Part shown: piece after piece, positions 59,514-64,000 of the stretch
Numbering within the stretch: the stretch's first letter is position 1
Layout of the letters: each line of letters starts with the position of its first letter
Assembly (NCBI GenBank): GCA_000727475.1
Contig: KL647288.1
Coordinates: 6,351,414-6,415,413 of the forward strand
Direction: 5' to 3'
DNA: 64,000 nt
Origin: Sarcocystis neurona
Lineage: Eukaryota; Apicomplexa; Conoidasida; Eucoccidiorida; Sarcocystidae
Position numbers and translations under genes: made by a program
The notes under the pieces: model-generated
Told to the model about the DNA's origin: nothing
Seen by the model: the letters and a program-made list of their open reading frames with translations, nothing else
Databases searched by the model: none

Positions 59514-60604
59514 CCTGTATATTTGCTTCTATATCTTCTTTCTTCAACCAGGATCGCTGCCGGTGCTAGTAGCCCTAGTAAACAGTACAGGGCTTCACGG
59601 TAGATGTCACATAAATGTGCCACCGAGCCTGATGTATTGCATTTCTTTTTGCACTTCGGCCACAGTGAATCTGAACAATACAAGAAGCAATTGATTCACA
59701 TATTGGTATACGTGACTAGTCGGGTACACGTGTGTGTACTCCAGTCTCCATGTATGCAGGTACTGTGCAAACTTCAGCATCTGTAGACGCATATATATAT
59801 ATATATATATACTTTCCGATGTTTGCAGCGGTGTAACTCGAGTATGCGTTTCTTACTGGGAGGCACACACATGCACATCCGTCTGGAATAGTTGTTCTCA
59901 CTCTGCTGCCCCTCCGGCGTGATTTATTGTTAGGGGAATCTGTAGTGCTAAGCCGTTGACAGAGAAAAAGGAAGGTACTCTACGCAAGCACACTAATCGG
60001 AGGGATCAGAGAGACAAACACGCGAATCATAAAGAAGTAACATAAGGATTCGGTCCACATGGAAAAGTGCTTTCTACGCGTCTTGCTGATAGATCTCCTG
60101 TCTTCACTAATCAACAGACATTCGTGAAAGAAACAAAAACACGACAAAACGGAAGCTTTCCCCATATCAACACCCGTCTCTCCGTTAACTCTTCCGCCTT
60201 CTATGTTTGTCACGCAGCAAAGATATGGAACAACACACACATCTCTCTGGTAACTGTTCCTCCTCCGATATTTGTCACACAGCAAGGATACGTGTCACCC
60301 CCGGTGCGTAGTGCCTGCAATACTTAAAGAGAAGAAATGAGCTCTACAGGAAAATAAACTGTTCCCTCTCTTAGCTCAGACTGACAGCTCACTTTCCTGT
60401 CTTCACGTGCGCATACCAAAGGGGTTCTTGTGTATTATGTGTGGAGACGACAGTCAGCTCCTATTGTGTATTCCTCAAGAGAATAACTTCCTTATTTCTT
60501 CTTAGACATTATTCGGTCACAACCTATCATCCGAAATCAGACACTTGGATTTTCCCGTCCCGCCTGGAAAAGATAATTGAATCCTGCCCATTTCCGTGCA
60601 GCGA
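59514..60604. other. Intergenic upstream of ENKUR
   Basis: A TA run lies at 59792-59811 and a pair of similar phrases CTCTCTCCGTTAACT / CTCTCTGGTAACTGTT at about 60177 and 60243, each followed by TTTGTCACACAGCAA(A/G)GATA, indicates a 65-base tandem duplication. No gene is supported. Confidence 0.5.
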
Positions 60605-61021
60605 ATGAACTCTGCTTTATTTCGTTCCATTTACCTGCGGGCGATGCCTTCTTTTCACCAGCAGCAGCACCCAGTCCACTTCCTTTTTTACCAAGCAAAA
60701 AGCCTTCTTTCTTCCTGTTCTCCTGCATTCTTAAAAAGGTGGCGGAGACTGCTGTGGGGCGCTCGCAGATGTAGGGCGGCTTCTGCTTTCAAAGTAATTG
60801 CAAGCGCCTTTGGATATTTTCGTCCAAAACCAGAATATAGGTCTGCTTGTTGGTATATAGTGTACCAGGTGACGGGAGGGATAGCACTCCTGGGTTGCTT
60901 TCCCTTTCACATTCCCAGAGATCGATTTAGGTGCATCAATCTGTACGTCCCCGCGTATCAGTTTTCTCTGGTTACGCACAAACGCCCCTTTACATCGACA
61001 TCCATCCCACAGTCAACCTGA
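60605..61021 (+). CDS. ORF of about 138 codons, strand uncertain
   Basis: On +, ATG 60605 opens a basic, aromatic frame (FLKRWRRLLWGARR, FGYFRPKPEYRS) that stops at 61021. On -, the same DNA offers an exon-like block after a pyrimidine-rich acceptor at about 60722 (KKEGFLLGKKGSGLGAAAG, ending GCAG|GTAAAT) and another protein-like stretch (GFGRKYPKALAITLKAEAAL) above it. I cannot choose, and only one strand is likely to be coding. Confidence 0.25.
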   Translation: MNSALFRSIYLRAMPSFHQQQHPVHFLFYQAKSLLSSCSPAFLKRWRRLLWGARRCRAASAFKVIASAFGYFRPKPEYRSACWYIVYQVTGGIALLGCFPFHIPRDRFRCINLYVPAYQFSLVTHKRPFTSTSIPQST

Positions 61022-62474
61022 ATTTACTACAGCTCGTTTCTCTGCGTTCCACTAGCACAATTTCATGCACATGGTAGAACCAGACCTTAGACAGTTGCAG
61101 ACTAGATGGATTTTTTTACGGCACGTGTATACCAGGACGTCATGCCCATCGAATCCTAAGCCCTGAGACACCTACGGTAATCTGTTCTTAGAGACACACA
61201 AGTATTAACATATAATTCCGCACACTAAAACGTTATGTTAACAGATATACCCCTACTGTGTATCGGGTACACTGTGTACTAGTAGAATGCATGCGACTGC
61301 CTAGTGGCACGCACTCTGCATGTATACGTGCACTACTTCTATAGTGTATACGTGTCCTACTCTACGATTATGCTATATAGACGAGCATACTAATCTTACG
61401 GGGCATCACTGCACATGCATTCTTACACACACTCACACTCTATCAGTATAGATCATCAGTCTGCACTTAATCACTTCCTAATGTGCATTTTTCGTCTGCG
61501 TTACGCCGACACACCACGTGCTAAGAAAACCAAGAAGGATGAGCAGCCTCTGGGCTAGTCCGTGAATGAATTTAGTGACCCACAAAGCAATAATCCTGTG
61601 TGCTAACAGAGATTAAGCGTGCCCACTCGCGTCCGTCCGAAGGCGGCCTACACAATATTTTACAAGAAACTATTGAATGGACGCAAAAAAGGCTCAAATT
61701 TAACAGGTAAGGCGAATTAGACCTGTTTCACGCATACGGACACGCAGTAGTTCCACAAATACTTACACGCACGTACAAGTGTACTGTGCGGAGGTCCAAG
61801 AAGGGTATCCCCGCCGACAAATCTGCCGGCTAAATAACGTGGAGAAGTACCAACTTGTTCGCTCCTACAACAATTTTACTGTAAACAACGGTGCCTACTA
61901 TTTGCTGACTCGACGACTTATACGCACGTACATGGCCTATTTATGTATAACAGACAAAGTACATTTTCAGCAGGCAGTGTGAGAAATCCCGACTGCCCAC
62001 AAATATATACAGGATATATTCACGCGTTCACATGTGTCTGCATACAAATAAGCAGCACTCTTATTGTCAGTGGGTAGCGACGAATGCAAAGGAAAGACAG
62101 ATATACATATATATACAGTCACGTACACGCATACGTGTCCCCGTCTTTGCCTACATACATACATACCTAAACAAAGGCAAGATATATGTTTGCGTTAGGC
62201 AGTAGCTTTGCAAGCAATCTGCACCTCCACACACGAAGAAAACGCAAATCTTCTGCATCTGCACTGTCCAGACCTGCCTGCATTTATATACACCTATTTA
62301 TATACATTTATACTTGTGTCTGCGCACCTGCCGCATGCTCTCCGTCGCACGACGGCTACGAATCTGCTACAGATTTCCAGCTTTTGAGCGCTTCTTTCTG
62401 CCAAAATGCTTGTTGCTAATACGCACGTCCTTAGACGCGCTCGCAGATCTTCTATGCAGTTACATTTCCATGCA
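61022..62474. other. Intergenic, low microsatellite content
   Basis: 61.2-61.5 kb is rich in short GTATAC/CTAGT motifs without long runs. A + frame at 61779-61982 (68 codons; LNNVEKYQLVRSYNNF) is protein-like but isolated. TATA simple sequence appears at 62100-62120 and 62285-62310. Confidence 0.45.
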
Positions 62475-62613
62475 GCAAGATCCCGTGCATCTTGAAATAG
62501 TGTTAATTGATTTCGTTTTTCTATTTTGTGATACAGCATCCGTCCAGCACTTGCTTCCAACAAAATCCAGTTGTGCCACACCGTCCGTAGCGGACGAAAA
62601 GAATGTGTCTTGA
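62475..62613 (+). CDS. Possible exon, strand uncertain
   Basis: The + frame around here reads SLDALADLLCSYISMQQ and HLEIVLIDFVFLFCDTA and stops at 62613. The opposite strand is open for 116 codons (62294-62644) with a more charged composition. Neither is recognised. Confidence 0.2.
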
Positions 62614-62979
62614 ACTTTCGTTTTATACGTGAAGCATTTAACACGTCTATTTCGTCTTTATTTTTGATGTTGCAGATTATCTATCTTAGTGTTAGCGAAC
62701 GGCACTTGCAGTCACTTCAGTTTACGGTGATAAGTTAACGCTACTTTCCCCATTCTGACATAACGGGAAGTGTTCCTTACTTGTTACTCCACAAAGAATG
62801 TTCACCCTTATACATTACTATCATCCGCCTAAGCATCCCGCGTTGACACAGATTCTGCCCAAAAAAGTGGCAAGCTCCGTTGGTAGAAAACCACAAGTCC
62901 GGTTGAACTCTAGCGTCAAGCGAAAACAAAGAGACACCAGCGACCGCAATGACATCTGCAGCAACACTGATAGCAAGAA

Positions 62980-64000
62980 ATTAACGGACCGCAACAGGAA
63001 GAGGCAGAACGACTGAAGCAGCAGCAGCAAGAGTAGCAGTGTCTGCTTTAGCACGTTGAACAGCAACGGCAGCTGTGACGCACAATGACAACAGTAGTCG
63101 ACGTGTCGCCAACATGACCGCCAACACCGGCAGCAACGCTGCTACGGACAGCAGCAAAAGACAGCGTCTAGCAGCTGTTTTATCAATCACAACAGCAACA
63201 GAGAAAGCATTAGGCACCACGCAAACCAGAGGCAAATCAGACCACGGACGTCCTACATCGGTGGCAGCGCAGTAGTGAGCTCGGCGAGAACAGCAGCAAC
63301 ACCTACTGGGACAATGCGTGTACCACCCTGCCGAGAAGCAACGCCAGCATCCGCATTAGCACCTGTTAAGTGTTCTGGGAACGCTTTTATTCTATCTTTT
63401 GCCAACGGCTGCAGGAGCTGCCGCAGCGGAGGAGGCGTTTTGAACACTGGACGACGACAAGTTTCAAAGCCCACAGCAGCGTCTTCTTTACCACTACGAC
63501 AATCATCATCAGCAGCAGCTGCTGCAATATGTAGCTTGTAGTCCCGCAGAGTCCTACGCGAGGAATGCCTACGTCTCCGGAGAGCAGCGACCACATCAGC
63601 AGACGGCGATCTACCAGCGCAGTACATGAGCAGCAGATGCATCAGCGCGAGGCAAACGAGATGCGTATACTAGAGCGATTTCCTCAGTGCAGCACCTGGC
63701 AGACAAACAGGATGAAAAAGAAGCACACAGGACCAGTAGCAGCAATGGCAGTCCTGACAGGTCTCACAGCCGTGACAACAGCGACACCTGTAGCGCCATC
63801 TACAGGAGCCGTGATAACACAACACTTGCAGCAGAACAAGCACGAGCAGCACCAACGGCAGCAGCACCATCACCGAAAGCAGCTGGAGCAACAGTGACAA
63901 AAGTTACGTCAGGGACAGCACGTGCAACAATTTGAAGCGGCAACGACAACACCAGCAGGCACTGCGGCTACGTAGCACCACCGGCGTCACGCCCGGCTGA
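62980..64000 (+). repeat. CAG-rich region running off the window edge
   Basis: Interrupted CAG/AACAGCA triplets on +, less dense than at 16-20 kb, continue to the end of the window. By the orientation rule seen in CCZ1 this would be exon of a + gene or intron of a - gene. Confidence 0.6.
63253..63642 (-). CDS. Possible coding segment, unrecognised
   Basis: An ATG-started minus frame of 129 codons has varied, charged content between short Ala tracts (RSPSADVVAALRRRRHSS, VFKTPPPLRQLLQPLAK). The + strand is also open for 88 codons in 63275-63541. It lies between CAG-rich tracts, so chance openness is a serious alternative. Confidence 0.25.
   Translation of the reverse strand: MHLLLMYCAGRSPSADVVAALRRRRHSSRRTLRDYKLHIAAAAADDDCRSGKEDAAVGFETCRRPVFKTPPPLRQLLQPLAKDRIKAFPEHLTGANADAGVASRQGGTRIVPVGVAAVLAELTTALPPM

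Noticed and set aside
1..64000. Integrated virus, retrotransposon or bacterial-type defence system
   Set aside because: No reverse transcriptase, integrase, transposase, nuclease or capsid motifs were seen in any frame, and no long terminal repeats.

Overview
The window looks like nuclear DNA of a coccidian apicomplexan, most likely Eimeria or a close relative. The evidence is the large amount of CAG trinucleotide repeat inside and outside genes (poly-Ala, poly-Gln and poly-Ser tracts), introns and intergenic DNA packed with TA, TATG and CA microsatellites, GT-AG introns, and a gene for a flagellar protein (enkurin), as expected of a lineage with flagellated male gametes. I saw no bacterial, organellar or viral genes, no CRISPR array and no convincing tRNA or rRNA.

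Layout. 1-850: pyrimidine-rich 5' flank. 853-5515 (+): two-exon gene for a large Gln/Ala-rich protein with C-x-F-x-P motifs. 6834-8535 (+): two-exon gene for a 370-residue protein of unknown function. 8.5-16.3 kb: mostly intergenic, with microsatellites, a few weak ORFs and short palindromes. 16.3-19.8 kb: dense CAG-repeat DNA with one Ala-rich reading frame. 20126-20437 (+): last exon of a small basic protein that resembles mitoribosomal mS38. 20.4-25.85 kb: intergenic, including an ORF-free, microsatellite-free island at 22.7-25 kb. 25853-45725 (-): one roughly 20 kb gene for a CCZ1-family protein, the Rab7 GEF subunit that partners MON1. I could place eleven exons, all phase-compatible. Its introns hold most of the satellite DNA of this part of the window and an assembly gap of 630 N. 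46-54 kb: quieter DNA with a possible multi-exon secreted-protein gene at 52.4-53.8 kb (+). 54170-59513 (-): four-exon enkurin gene (ENKUR). 59.5-64 kb: intergenic DNA and short ORFs whose strand I cannot settle, ending in another CAG-rich stretch.

The two best-supported genes (CCZ1 and ENKUR) were assembled by eye. Short conserved blocks were matched to known families and joined only where the GT-AG sites kept the reading frame. In both models every exon-exon phase agrees without adjustment. Within CCZ1 the trinucleotide repeats show a consistent orientation: the sense strand carries CAG/GCA in exons and CTG/TGC in introns.

The named genes belong to housekeeping trafficking (CCZ1), the male-gamete axoneme (ENKUR) and probably mitochondrial translation (mS38-like). 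I see no sign that they work together as a system, and nothing resembling an operon.
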